Shown: positions 9,191-18,439, counted from the first letter of the stretch. The stretch: 64,000 nt of DNA from an uncultured Solirubrobacterales bacterium (GCA_903933815.1 CAIZLN010000057.1:1-64000); one strand, 5' to 3'. Notes: generated by a model from the sequence alone, not told the origin. Program-made: numbers and translations.

Positions 9191-9535
9191 ATGTACACCG
9201 TGAAATCCACCTCCGAGCTCACAGTCTCGGAAGGTATCTCACGGTTCGAGGGCGGCGACACGCCGATTTCCGTTTTCGTCACCGAGTTTGCGCCGGGGAA
9301 CGGCACCACGCTTCACCGCCATCCCTACGACGAGGTGTTCCTGGTCGAGTCGGGGATTGCCCGCTTCGTGGTGGGCGAAGAGTCCATCGATGTCGAGGCC
9401 GGAAACTTCGTCACGGTGGCGGCAGACACTCCCCACGGATATGGACCCGTCGGCGATCAACCGCTGCGAGTAATCGGGATCCATCCGGCCGGCACCCCTG
9501 TGCAGGAGAACCTGCGCGAGACCTTCGACGGCTGA
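9191..9535 (+). CDS. Cupin-domain protein
   Basis: GNGTTLHRHPYDEVFLVESGIARFVVGEE...DTPHGY cupin motifs. Confidence 0.9.
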   Translation: MYTVKSTSELTVSEGISRFEGGDTPISVFVTEFAPGNGTTLHRHPYDEVFLVESGIARFVVGEESIDVEAGNFVTVAADTPHGYGPVGDQPLRVIGIHPAGTPVQENLRETFDG

Positions 9536-9589
9536 GCCCTGCTGGATTCCTAGCTCGGCCCCTCGAAGCCCAATAACACCTGACCTCGA

Positions 9590-9633
9590 GGCGACGAAAC
9601 CGAAGCACTCAGGTTCGAGTCCTGTCGGGCGCG
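9590..9633 (+). other. tRNA-Arg-like 3'-half fragment
   Basis: GACGAAACCGAAGCACTCAGGTTCGAGTCCTGTCGGGCGCG, similar to 5491-5535; no intact 5' half. Confidence 0.5.
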
Positions 9634-9659
9634 TTCCCAGCGGACCATGACCGGTAACT

Positions 9660-9692
9660 GAACCTGCCGCGAGCGGTGCCCGCGGCAGGTTC
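9660..9692. terminator. Strong hairpin (candidate terminator)
   Basis: GAACCTGCCGCG-9 nt loop-CGCGGCAGGTTC, 12-bp perfect arms, just downstream of the minus-strand gene ending at 9708; no clear U-tract. Confidence 0.6.
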
Positions 9693-9707
9693 TCACCAGG
9701 CGATCGA

Positions 9708-10115
9708 CTACTTCTGGCCCTGTGCTCCCTCCTCGGCCGGGCCGTACCCGGCATCCTCGGCTCCGTATTCGCCCTGGCCTTCCATTTCTTCGCCCTTCTC
9801 GTCTTCTCCGCGCTCGACTCCGGCGACCTTGAAGGACTTGTCGAGGTAGACCTCGGCCTCAGAGCCGTCCTTCAGCTGCATCTCGACCTCGTAGCCTCCT
9901 CCGTAGTCCTCCTCGTACTCGACGTAGAGGACCCGGCCGTCTACCTCACGGGCTGCGGCTGCCTCGGCCTTCTGGGTCTCGGCCGTCGTCAGGGTCTTCT
10001 CCTTTTCTTTCGGTCCGTCTGCGATCGCGTAAGCGCCACCGCCGGCCGCGATCGCGAGTACCGCCGCACCGCCGATGATCAAGTTCCTCGTTCTGCTCGA
10101 CTTCATTTCTGTCAA
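9708..10115 (-). CDS. Membrane-anchored/exported PepSY-like acidic protein
   Basis: N-terminal hydrophobic segment, then GRVLYVEYEEDYGGGYEVEMQLKDGSEAEVYLDKSFKV, and an acidic/Gly tail. Confidence 0.65.
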   Translation of the reverse strand: MTEMKSSRTRNLIIGGAAVLAIAAGGGAYAIADGPKEKEKTLTTAETQKAEAAAAREVDGRVLYVEYEEDYGGGYEVEMQLKDGSEAEVYLDKSFKVAGVERGEDEKGEEMEGQGEYGAEDAGYGPAEEGAQGQK

Positions 10116-10337
10116 ATCTCCTTCTTTTCGTCTCCCGGGAAGTCCCGGACTGCGAGTAGGATTTCGGGCAGTGCGAAGAGAGGGATAAGGGGACCGTTAG
10201 AAGACTCTGAAGTTCGGGTTGGTGAGTCGATATCTGCAGGCCGGGGTGACCGTCAGGGCCGCGGCGACAGGGCTTGGGGGCATCGTGAAGGAGGTTTGCC
10301 AGCTAATAGGTCACCTCCCGCCGCGAGGGGAGGAGAG

Positions 10338-11213
10338 CTACTTCTTGGCCGACTTCTTCTTTTTCTTCACGGAGGCCTTTTTCGACTTGGGCTTTTTCGC
10401 CGGTTCACCGGGAAGCGGCGCGTCGGGGTCGGATACCTCGGTGTCGATCGTGCCCTGGGCGGCGCGGGAGCCGTAGAACCCGCCGCCCGGTCCCCTGAGG
10501 ACGAAGGCGAAGAGGACGGCCGCGATGGCACCGAGCAGCGGTCCGGCCGCGTAGACCCAGATCGCGGTCAGGTCGCCGCCGACGAGGTCGGGCCCGAAGG
10601 TCCGGGCGAAGTTCATCGAGGCTCCCGAGAGCGGTGCGGCCCAGAGGCCGGCGAGGGCGATGTAGGCGCCGACCCCGATCGCGCCGATGACCCCGATGTT
10701 CTGGGCACCGGAGGCCGTCCCGAGGATCACCGAGACCAGTCCGAAGGTGAGCACCGCCTCGGTCCCGAAGGCCGCGAGATCGGAGGTAGCGACGCCGGGG
10801 TAGCTGCCGCCATCAGAGGCCGAGAGGCCGACCAGGGCTTCGAGCAGCAGGGCCGCGACGATCGCACCGGTGATCTGGACGACAATGTAGCCGGGCACCC
10901 GGTTCCACGGGAAGTCACCCCTGAGAGCGAAGGCGATCGAGACCCCGGGATTCAGGTGGGCGCCCGAGACCTTGCCCATGAACATGATGATCGCCATCAC
11001 CATCATCCCTGGGGCGACGACGGCGGCGGCGAGGCTGACCGTTCCGGGGTAGGCCTTGGCGACCATTGCGGCGCCGGCGGCCACGAGGACCAGGAAGAAA
11101 GTCCCGACGAACTCCGAGATCAGTCGCCGCCACTCCTGCTTCGGGTCCTGGAAATTGGTTATTGCCTGGTCGAGGTCCAGGGCCTTTTCGCCGATGAAGC
11201 TTTCGTCAGTCAC
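10338..11213 (-). CDS. Aquaporin/MIP-family channel with Lys-rich C-terminal tail
   Basis: EFVGTFFLV, HLNPGVSIAFALRGD (first NPA box, NPG) and GASMNFARTFGPDLV (second box, NFA); tail KKPKSKKASVKKKKKSAKK. Confidence 0.9.
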   Translation of the reverse strand: MTDESFIGEKALDLDQAITNFQDPKQEWRRLISEFVGTFFLVLVAAGAAMVAKAYPGTVSLAAAVVAPGMMVMAIIMFMGKVSGAHLNPGVSIAFALRGDFPWNRVPGYIVVQITGAIVAALLLEALVGLSASDGGSYPGVATSDLAAFGTEAVLTFGLVSVILGTASGAQNIGVIGAIGVGAYIALAGLWAAPLSGASMNFARTFGPDLVGGDLTAIWVYAAGPLLGAIAAVLFAFVLRGPGGGFYGSRAAQGTIDTEVSDPDAPLPGEPAKKPKSKKASVKKKKKSAKK

Positions 11214-13150
11214 AGGTCCTTTCTACCTGAACGCTCGGCGGCTTCGGTCTGGGCCGGAGGGATCCGGGGTGTCGGAGGCCGGGAGGTCGGGAGAGTTCGG
11301 TCGCCGCCATTCGAGGCGGTGATGCCCTCGAGCATGAAGCAGCCGATCGCCGCGTACCAGGCTTCCTCCAGTGCCAGGACTGCACCGTCGGCTTCCCGGT
11401 CGGTACCCCGGAGTCCCTCGAACCCGGCCAGGCCCCACTCAGTCGACCAGACCGGGTAGCCCACTTCCACCCCTCTTGACTGCAGGTCGGAGGACCAGTA
11501 GCCGACCGTCGAGGTTGCACCCTGGACGGCGGTTGGAAGCAGCTCCGAGCCCCGGTTGGCAGCGACTTCCTCACCGATCCCGAAGTTCTGCAGGCCGAGG
11601 ATCGAGTCGCCCTCGACCAGGATCGCTCCGATCACGAAGAACGAGATCGCACTCGAGGCCTGGGTCATTTCCTCCTCGATCGAGTCGGTTCCAACCGGTA
11701 TCCGGGCTGCCACCCTTCCGAGGGCCCGGAAGGCCGGGTAAATGTAGTCCGGGATCCCACCGAGACCGGTTGCTTCGACCACCTTGTCGAAGTACTCCTC
11801 GCTCGCCCGGCCACCTCTGATCAGGAAGTTCGTGTAGCCGGAGAGAAAGGCTGAGACTTCATCCCGGCCGGGTCCGGCGGCCTCCCCGGAGGCACCGGCC
11901 AGCGCGGCCTCGATCGCATCCGGGCCGAACACCTCGATTGCTGCTCCGGAGTCGGCAACGACGCCAGCCCGCTCGACCAGCCCGTCTCGGCCGATCTCAC
12001 CTTTGAGGAGGTCCTCCTGAACCGCCTGGAGAAGCGCGGTCGAGTAGGTAATCCAGCCAAGGGCCACGGGGATGAGCAGCTGTTGTTCGAAATTCCTGCC
12101 GCCGGCCCGTTTCACAGCGCCGGCCGTGGTCTCCCCGGCCTTCTTCTCAAGGGCAGCGATCCGTTCGCGGAGCAGGCCGATTGCCGCAGCGCGCCCGGAG
12201 TCGCTGAGGACGGACTCGACCTCGGCCCGAAAGGCCTCGCGACTGGCCGCCTTCAGCGCGTCTACCCCGAGAGCGTACGAGAGCGCGAGGTCACCGTTTG
12301 CCAGGGCATCGGCTGCGGCCTCAGAGCGATCGATGGTCGTGGCGCTGATCACCCCGGGGTTTGCGGTTTCGATCAACTGCCCTAGGCGGTCGTTCAGGCG
12401 TTCCGTGGTCCTGCTGGCGACGGCATCCACTTCGGCGCCGCGCCTGGGTGGGTCACCCGAGCCGGGAGCGATGTTGTTGCCGGTGAAGGCCCTGTAGGCG
12501 GTACCGATGTTCGGCGCGACCCTTACCTCGATCCCGAGCGAGCGGCCCAGTTCGGTCATCTGGATCTCCTCGCCGGTATCGGGGTCGGCTTCACGCTCGG
12601 TGCCGACCGGGATCAGGACCGTCCTGTAGCCGTCCTCGGCCGCCGCCCTGACTTTGGTCGCGACGTTGGTCACCGGCCCGATCGAGCCGTCGGGATTGAC
12701 CGTGCCGGTCATCGTCACCCCGGACCTGAGCTCATCACCCCTGATCGCGGCCAGGACACCGACGGTGAGTGCCGCACCTCCGGACGGGCCGTCGATCGGC
12801 CCGGTCACTTCGAAGCTCACGTCCACATCGTTTGGATCCGCACCGCTCAGGAGAGTTCCGACTGCCGCCGCCGAGGAGGAGGCTGCCTGCCACTGCTCGC
12901 CAGCCCCCTCTGCCGCGATGTCCTCGAGGCTCAGCGTGAAGCCGGGCTCCCCGACCGATTCGACCTTGACCTTTGCCGGCTCGATACCCCCGGCGATCGT
13001 GCCGTCGCTCTGCGGGGCCGCCCAGAGCACCGGGACGGTTCGCGATCCGTCAGAGCCGCAGCCGGTCAAAGCGATCGCGACCAGAAGCAGGAGTCCCGGG
13101 GTTGCGAGCAGACCGGTCCCTCGTCTCCTGGCTCCACGCTCAGCCACCAT
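11210..13150 (-). CDS. Lipoprotein with Lon-type S16 peptidase domain (no AAA+ module)
   Basis: Lipobox ALTGC; GPIDGPSGGAALTVGVLAAI (catalytic Ser) and GPVTNVATKVRAAAEDGYRTVLIP (catalytic Lys). Confidence 0.88.
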   Translation of the reverse strand: MVAERGARRRGTGLLATPGLLLLVAIALTGCGSDGSRTVPVLWAAPQSDGTIAGGIEPAKVKVESVGEPGFTLSLEDIAAEGAGEQWQAASSSAAAVGTLLSGADPNDVDVSFEVTGPIDGPSGGAALTVGVLAAIRGDELRSGVTMTGTVNPDGSIGPVTNVATKVRAAAEDGYRTVLIPVGTEREADPDTGEEIQMTELGRSLGIEVRVAPNIGTAYRAFTGNNIAPGSGDPPRRGAEVDAVASRTTERLNDRLGQLIETANPGVISATTIDRSEAAADALANGDLALSYALGVDALKAASREAFRAEVESVLSDSGRAAAIGLLRERIAALEKKAGETTAGAVKRAGGRNFEQQLLIPVALGWITYSTALLQAVQEDLLKGEIGRDGLVERAGVVADSGAAIEVFGPDAIEAALAGASGEAAGPGRDEVSAFLSGYTNFLIRGGRASEEYFDKVVEATGLGGIPDYIYPAFRALGRVAARIPVGTDSIEEEMTQASSAISFFVIGAILVEGDSILGLQNFGIGEEVAANRGSELLPTAVQGATSTVGYWSSDLQSRGVEVGYPVWSTEWGLAGFEGLRGTDREADGAVLALEEAWYAAIGCFMLEGITASNGGDRTLPTSRPPTPRIPPAQTEAAERSGRKDL

Positions 13151-14168
13151 CGCGGACCGGCCGGGTGCTCTCGCGTTCGATCAGCCTGCCGTCGATCACC
13201 ACTGGCCCTGATGGCTCTTCACCCCTGATCCGGGCCATCAGGAGCTTGACCGCCGCCTCGGCCTGGGCAACCGGGTCGAGGTCGAAGCAGGTGATCGCCG
13301 GATCGCCGTCCCTCAGCGGTGCGCCGTCGACCAGGCCGGCTATCTGGAGGCCCTCGGGTACCTCGATACCTTCATCCTGGGCGGCCTCCAGGGCGCCGAT
13401 CGCCGAATCGACGGTCAGGGCGAGCAGGGCATCCGGGGGGTCTTCCCCGGTGAGCAGGTCTGCCGTTGCTGCCCGCGCGCCATCCCGGTCGCCTGGCCCC
13501 GCGCTCAGCACAGTTGTCACCATCTCGACCTCATTGGCCCAGCCACGGTAGGCAGCCTCGTTTCCCAAGAACCAGCCCCATGGCTCGTCGCTGCTGATCA
13601 GGACTATCCGTCTGGCCCCGGAGGCCCGAAGCCGGTCGAGCACCGAGCGGCAGTTCCCCTCGTTATCGGCGATTACCGCCCAGGGATCGCCGGGGAGCGA
13701 GGGGTCGGTCCCGATCGTGACTACGGGCGTCCCCTCCTTCCGCAGCCGTTTGACCGATGGGTCCCGGCGGGGGGGATCGATCACGATCACACCGTCGGCG
13801 AGTTCGGCTCCGGTCGAGTCTCCGTCGATCTCGGGTAGCAGGACCAGGCCGAGGTCCCCGGCAACCGCGGCGCGTGACGCTCCGATCAGTGCCGACACGT
13901 AGTACTCGTGGGCCAGCACCTCGACGCCCCCGGCGGAGGGGAGCATCAAGGCGATCAACCCACTCTGGCCGGTCCGGAGTCCCTGTGCCACCCGGTTGAC
14001 CCGGTATCCGAGGTTCCCTGCCGCCCGCTTGACCCTCTTGCGGGTCTCCTCGGTGACCCGATCAGATCCGCGCAGGGCATCCGACGCAGTCCCCTGAGAG
14101 ACCGAGGCCTCCCGGGCTACATCGATGATGGTGGGCTTCCTGCCTGCTTCGCTCGTCACTCGATACAC
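13140..14168 (-). CDS. LacI-family transcriptional regulator
   Basis: TIIDVAREASVSQGTASDALRGSDRVTEETRKRVKRAAGNLGYRVN HTH plus periplasmic-binding-like domain. Confidence 0.93.
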   Translation of the reverse strand: MYRVTSEAGRKPTIIDVAREASVSQGTASDALRGSDRVTEETRKRVKRAAGNLGYRVNRVAQGLRTGQSGLIALMLPSAGGVEVLAHEYYVSALIGASRAAVAGDLGLVLLPEIDGDSTGAELADGVIVIDPPRRDPSVKRLRKEGTPVVTIGTDPSLPGDPWAVIADNEGNCRSVLDRLRASGARRIVLISSDEPWGWFLGNEAAYRGWANEVEMVTTVLSAGPGDRDGARAATADLLTGEDPPDALLALTVDSAIGALEAAQDEGIEVPEGLQIAGLVDGAPLRDGDPAITCFDLDPVAQAEAAVKLLMARIRGEEPSGPVVIDGRLIERESTRPVRDGG

Positions 14169-14232
14169 CCCTGATCAGACAGTTGGATGACACCGGAAGA
14201 GGGTCCTTCGGAATGTCACGATATCGGCCGAC

Positions 14233-14267
14233 CTGATGCGGTCCCCCGATGAAGGGGTCTGCATCAG
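14233..14267. promoter_or_regulatory. Long imperfect inverted repeat upstream of LacI gene
   Basis: CTGATGC...GCATCAG with inner TCCCC/GGGG pairing, about 65 bp upstream of the LacI start. Confidence 0.45.
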
Positions 14268-14292
14268 ACCGGTTTGAACCCTGCGGGCGCCG

Positions 14293-14332
14293 ATCCCCGG
14301 GGAGCGTCTGCGGTGGACGCAGCCCCGGGGAT
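14293..14332. terminator. Long hairpin downstream of minus-strand lipoprotein
   Basis: ATCCCCGGGGagCGTC...GACGcagCCCCGGGGAT, adjacent to the stop at 14343. Confidence 0.65.
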
Positions 14333-14342
14333 TACCCGCCCC

Positions 14343-15038
14343 CTAAAGGGCCTCGATCGTGAACCGCTTGAACTGCTTGCTGTCGCCGAGTCGAGTGATC
14401 TTCAGATTGAGCTGACAGAAGGTGTCATCGTCGGTGAGGGTCTGTGACTTGTTTTCGCCCAGGGCGACGACGCGATCCCGGTTTCCGTACTCCAGAAAGC
14501 ATTCATTCCCCGCTCCGGACTGGATGGTGAACTTGGGCTTGCCGATGGTCGGGTTGGTGATGGAGAAGTTGAGCCGACCGAGGATGCCCCCGCCTTCCCT
14601 TTCCTCCGGATCGGGCCAGGTGATGGTGCTCTCGAACTTACCCAGGCGGTTGGCATCCACGGAGAACAGAACCTCCCCGTTGTAGGACTCCCACTTCCCG
14701 TACTCGTTGGACGGGATCGCCCGGGGAGACATTCCTCCCTCACGGGTGTAGCAGGGGTTATCCCTATCCGGGTTGTCCGGGCAGGACTTGCCGTAGCCGG
14801 CGACCCCGACCTCGATCGGCTGCTTCTTGTACCTGTAGCTGTTGACGAAGTCGACCTCGATGCCCCTGAGGTCACCGAACGAGTTTCCGATCGATTCAGA
14901 CCAGGCCTGTGTCTTGCCCCCGGATGCCTCGCGATCCGGTTCCTCGTCGCTACTGCCACAGGCGGCAAGCGTCAGGGAAGAGGCAGCGAGAAGTGAAACC
15001 AGGGCGAGCGGGATGAGGCGTGAACTTCGCTTGAACAT
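14343..15038 (-). CDS. Hypothetical lipoprotein
   Basis: Start at MFKRSSRLIPLALVSLLAASSLTLAACGSS (lipobox LAAC). Confidence 0.75.
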   Translation of the reverse strand: MFKRSSRLIPLALVSLLAASSLTLAACGSSDEEPDREASGGKTQAWSESIGNSFGDLRGIEVDFVNSYRYKKQPIEVGVAGYGKSCPDNPDRDNPCYTREGGMSPRAIPSNEYGKWESYNGEVLFSVDANRLGKFESTITWPDPEEREGGGILGRLNFSITNPTIGKPKFTIQSGAGNECFLEYGNRDRVVALGENKSQTLTDDDTFCQLNLKITRLGDSKQFKRFTIEAL

Positions 15039-15337
15039 AAAATTTATCCTTTTTTCGAAACGATTCGATTTCAGTATGGCCGGAAGGTACCATATCTTCA
15101 TGTGGGAAACCCGGCCCTCTGGTCCCGAACCCGCAAAACGGACTTCGGACGGGAGCGAAACAGAGGCAGGGTTGATCAGGGTTCCCGGGTGTGATTGCTC
15201 GTGAGCGGGTCAGCGGGGGACTAAGCATTGAAACGGCAGGAGATGAAGGGTCGCTGGTCCGGCTCTTTGTTCCCGCTTGTTGTCGGCAGGCCTTGAAGCC
15301 GGGGCCGGAGAAGTCGCCCGCCGGGTAGGTTTCAGCG

Positions 15338-15724
15338 ATGGATCCGCCCGATTCGAGCAGGTCGATCATGAGGCTGACAGGCGTCTACGATGCCAACGGC
15401 TCCCTTTCGGGTGAGCTTGCCTACTGGGTAGGGGCCCGGTTGGGGCGCCGGCACTGCGCCCTTTGCGACATCACCCACGGCCTGATCAGGGAGAGGCCGG
15501 AGTGGCTTCGTCTGCAGGGTCAGCTGCCGGTCGAGTTCACTGCCGTCCACCTGGACGAGCGTGAGCCGGTCGTTGCCGATGCGAGCCACGGCAGGGCGCC
15601 CTGCGTGGTCGCCGTTTTTGACGACGGCTCCGCAGAGGTTGTGATCTACCGGGACGAACTGGAAGCCTGTGGGGGAGACCCACAGAGCCTCTTTGAGCTT
15701 CTGTCGCAGGTCTCCGGAAAGTGA
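15338..15724 (+). CDS. Conserved hypothetical protein with HCALCDITHG motif
   Basis: 128 aa; RLGRRHCALCDITHG CxxC motif. Confidence 0.65.
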   Translation: MDPPDSSRSIMRLTGVYDANGSLSGELAYWVGARLGRRHCALCDITHGLIRERPEWLRLQGQLPVEFTAVHLDEREPVVADASHGRAPCVVAVFDDGSAEVVIYRDELEACGGDPQSLFELLSQVSGK

Positions 15725-15776
15725 GCGGGTATATTCCCTTGGTGGCCATGTCATCAGCCTCGATCGGAAACCAACC

Positions 15777-17846
15777 GTGAGCGCGATTTTGGCCTCGGCC
15801 AGGGAGAGGTATTCTGCCTCAAAGCTGAAGTTCTTTGCCGGGAGGCTACTTCTCACCGCGGTGCTTGTTTTCGGCTCCTTTGGTCTGTTTGCTACGGCTG
15901 CGACGGCACTCTCGCCCCCGGTGGTTGACCCTGCGGCCTTTCTGTTTGATCCAACCAAGGTCGTTGAAATCGAAATCGATCTTTCCGAGGATGCGATTAC
16001 AGCGCTAAACGACGCCCCCTACGAGTACGTGAGCGCGACCTTCACCATGGTCGACGGAGCAACTGTCTACGGCCCCTGGCCTGTGAAGGTGAAGCTGAAG
16101 GGGAAGTACGGCTCGTTCAGGCCCCTGAGTGGCAAGAGTGCCTTCAAGCTCAAGTTCGGAAACTCGGGCCAGCGGGTGGGCGGCCTGAAGAAGATGACCC
16201 TCAACAACATGGTTCAGGACGGAACCAACGTCCACGAGGCGATCGGGTATGAGCTCTTCCGCGCGATGGGGGTTCCGGCTCCCCGGACGAGTTACGCCGT
16301 GGTCTCGGTGAACGGGGTCGACTACGGCCTTCATCTGAATATCGAGACCCTCGACGATGTGTTCCTGGAGAAGTGGTTCGGGCCGTCGAACACCACCCAC
16401 CTCTACGAAGGAAACTACGGCGACTGGCTGGGGAGCGTTTTTGACCCCTTCAGTGCCCATTACGAGGTTGATGAGGGAAACGAGGAGCAGCGGGACGACC
16501 TCGCGGCGCTCCTCGTCGCATCCCAGACTGAAGGGGACGGCTGGCTGGCCGCCGTGGACGCGGTGGCTGACCTCGATCAGATGATCAAGATGTGGGCGGT
16601 TGAGCACTACATCGGCCATTGGGACGGCTACGCCCATGGTCTGACCAACAACTACTACCTGCACAGCAATGCGGCAGGCGAGTTCACGGTGCTTCCCTGG
16701 GGGATCGATCAGACGAGCAATGACGTCAACTTTCAGTTTGGTGTGCCCTCGGGTGGCTCCATCTGGGTCCGGTGCGTCACCGACGATCGCTGCCGGAGCA
16801 GATACATCGACGCTCTGGCCGCTGTGAACGTGAAGGCCATGGAGCTCGATCTCGGCACGAAGGCCGTGACTCTCTGGAACAACATTTCCGACGAAATCGA
16901 GGCCGACAACCGCCGGGAGTACTCCTTCGAGGATTCCGCCTCCTGGATCAACTCGGTTCCGGATTTCTATACAGGCCGACCGGCCGTGCTCCAGGCCTGG
17001 CTTGCGGTCGCCAATGCTCCGGTCAATACCGCCCAGCCCTTCATCTCGGGGACGGCCGAGGTCGGCCAGACACTGACTGCCGATCCCGGACGCTGGACGG
17101 GCGAGCCGGACCCGACCTTCACCTTCCAGTGGTGGCGGTGCGAGGCTGATGGTTCGGCCTGCACCGATATCGGATCCGACCTAAGCACCTACACCCTCAA
17201 GCCTGATGATTATTTGAAGGTGATCGAAGTCTCGGTCACCGCCTCCAACGGGCTTGAACCCGATGCCACGGTGGCCAGCCAGCGCACCGTTGAGATCGTC
17301 GGTCTGGCGCCGCTAAATGGCGATTCACCGGAAAACCGACCGTCGGTGAGCGGGGTGGCCAGAGCCGGCCGGACGCTGACCGCCGATCCGGGTGCGTGGT
17401 CCGGTGTGCCAGCTCCGACCTTCTCCTTCCAGTGGTGGCGGTGCGAGGCCGATGGTTCGGCCTGCTTTGAAGTCGGCTCCGGCGAGAGCACCTACGCCCT
17501 CTCTGCCGCTGATATCTCAAAGAGGATTGAGGTGAGTGTCACGGCGTCCAATCCGGTCGGCTCTGAAGCCTCGACGAGCCTGCCGACCGAGCGCATCTAC
17601 CCGGCTCCCGTCTCGCTTCTGACTACGCCCTCGGCCTCGACCAGGGCCAGAAAGGCGACCTTTCGCTTTTCCACCTCGGCCCCGGGGCCGATCTTCAGGT
17701 GCAGGTTCGGCTCGGCCGCCCTGAAGCGCTGCGGCTCACCGAAGACCTATCGCAACCTCAAGCCGGGAAGGCATGTCTTCAAAGTCACCGTAACCTCAGC
17801 CGGACTCACCAGCCCGCCGGTTACTTTCCGCTGGAGGGTGAGGTAG
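15777..17846 (+). CDS. Secreted CotH-family protein (atypical kinase fold) with two Ig-like repeats
   Basis: GKSAFKLKFG...KKMTLNNMVQDGTNVHEAIGYELFRAMGVPAPRTSYAVVSVNGVDYGLHLNIETLDDVFL; two GxAxxGxTLTADPGxWxGxPxPTFxFQWWRCEADGSAC units. ORF track opens at 15669; start near GTG 15777 is inferred. Confidence 0.85.
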   Translation: MSAILASARERYSASKLKFFAGRLLLTAVLVFGSFGLFATAATALSPPVVDPAAFLFDPTKVVEIEIDLSEDAITALNDAPYEYVSATFTMVDGATVYGPWPVKVKLKGKYGSFRPLSGKSAFKLKFGNSGQRVGGLKKMTLNNMVQDGTNVHEAIGYELFRAMGVPAPRTSYAVVSVNGVDYGLHLNIETLDDVFLEKWFGPSNTTHLYEGNYGDWLGSVFDPFSAHYEVDEGNEEQRDDLAALLVASQTEGDGWLAAVDAVADLDQMIKMWAVEHYIGHWDGYAHGLTNNYYLHSNAAGEFTVLPWGIDQTSNDVNFQFGVPSGGSIWVRCVTDDRCRSRYIDALAAVNVKAMELDLGTKAVTLWNNISDEIEADNRREYSFEDSASWINSVPDFYTGRPAVLQAWLAVANAPVNTAQPFISGTAEVGQTLTADPGRWTGEPDPTFTFQWWRCEADGSACTDIGSDLSTYTLKPDDYLKVIEVSVTASNGLEPDATVASQRTVEIVGLAPLNGDSPENRPSVSGVARAGRTLTADPGAWSGVPAPTFSFQWWRCEADGSACFEVGSGESTYALSAADISKRIEVSVTASNPVGSEASTSLPTERIYPAPVSLLTTPSASTRARKATFRFSTSAPGPIFRCRFGSAALKRCGSPKTYRNLKPGRHVFKVTVTSAGLTSPPVTFRWRVR

Positions 17847-17920
17847 CCCGGCTAAGCACGGGTATTGTCTCTCCGTTTCCAAACGAAAGGCATTGAGCGT
17901 TCAAAGCACCTGTAGTTGTC

Positions 17921-18343
17921 TTGTCCCTGATGGCCGCTGGCGCACTTGCGCTGGGCGGATGCAGTTCCGATTCAGATTCGGATTCAGACTCGGTCCCAAC
18001 GGCTTCTTCGCTGGTTGGAACCTGGAATGCTTCCCAGGTTGGCTACGGCAACGGTGTTCTGGAGGGTCCGTACCCGTCGACCTTCATCATCAAAAAGGCC
18101 GATGACGCAAGCCAGTCATTCACCGGGGAGAGGGTCGTCACCCCCGAGGACGCAAAGAAGTTCGACATTCCCGCAAAGAGCGTGAAGATAGACGGCGTGA
18201 TCACCGACTGGGGAGAGATTTCCATCGTTCACTCGGACGGCACCTGGACTCTGGAGCTTGACGACGATGAGATGAACGGTCGCTACCTGGAGAACGGGAG
18301 CGATCTGGCCGCGAAGTCACTGACACTGACTCGCGAGCAGTAA
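17921..18343 (+). CDS. Hypothetical lipoprotein with Ser-Asp repeat after lipid-Cys
   Basis: TTG start; ALALGGCSSDSDSDSDS, then a compact globular domain. Confidence 0.6.
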   Translation: MSLMAAGALALGGCSSDSDSDSDSVPTASSLVGTWNASQVGYGNGVLEGPYPSTFIIKKADDASQSFTGERVVTPEDAKKFDIPAKSVKIDGVITDWGEISIVHSDGTWTLELDDDEMNGRYLENGSDLAAKSLTLTREQ

Positions 18344-18439
18344 CCCCTGAGGTCCAGCCGGGTCCGGCTGAGATCTGGCCAAGAGAAGCTGCATGCTCCC
18401 GGAGAGTGGGAGTCTGCGGCTAGCTTGCCTTTGGGCCCG

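Noticed and set aside
9239-9754. Minus-strand ORF with GTRPTGLEPECFGFVASRSG
   Set aside because: Same tRNA-antisense artefact; also overlaps the cupin gene.
17960-17995. GATTC(A/G)GA Ser-Asp microsatellite considered as a phase-variation tract
   Set aside because: Short, interrupted in-frame hexamer repeat; likely a linker after the lipid anchor.
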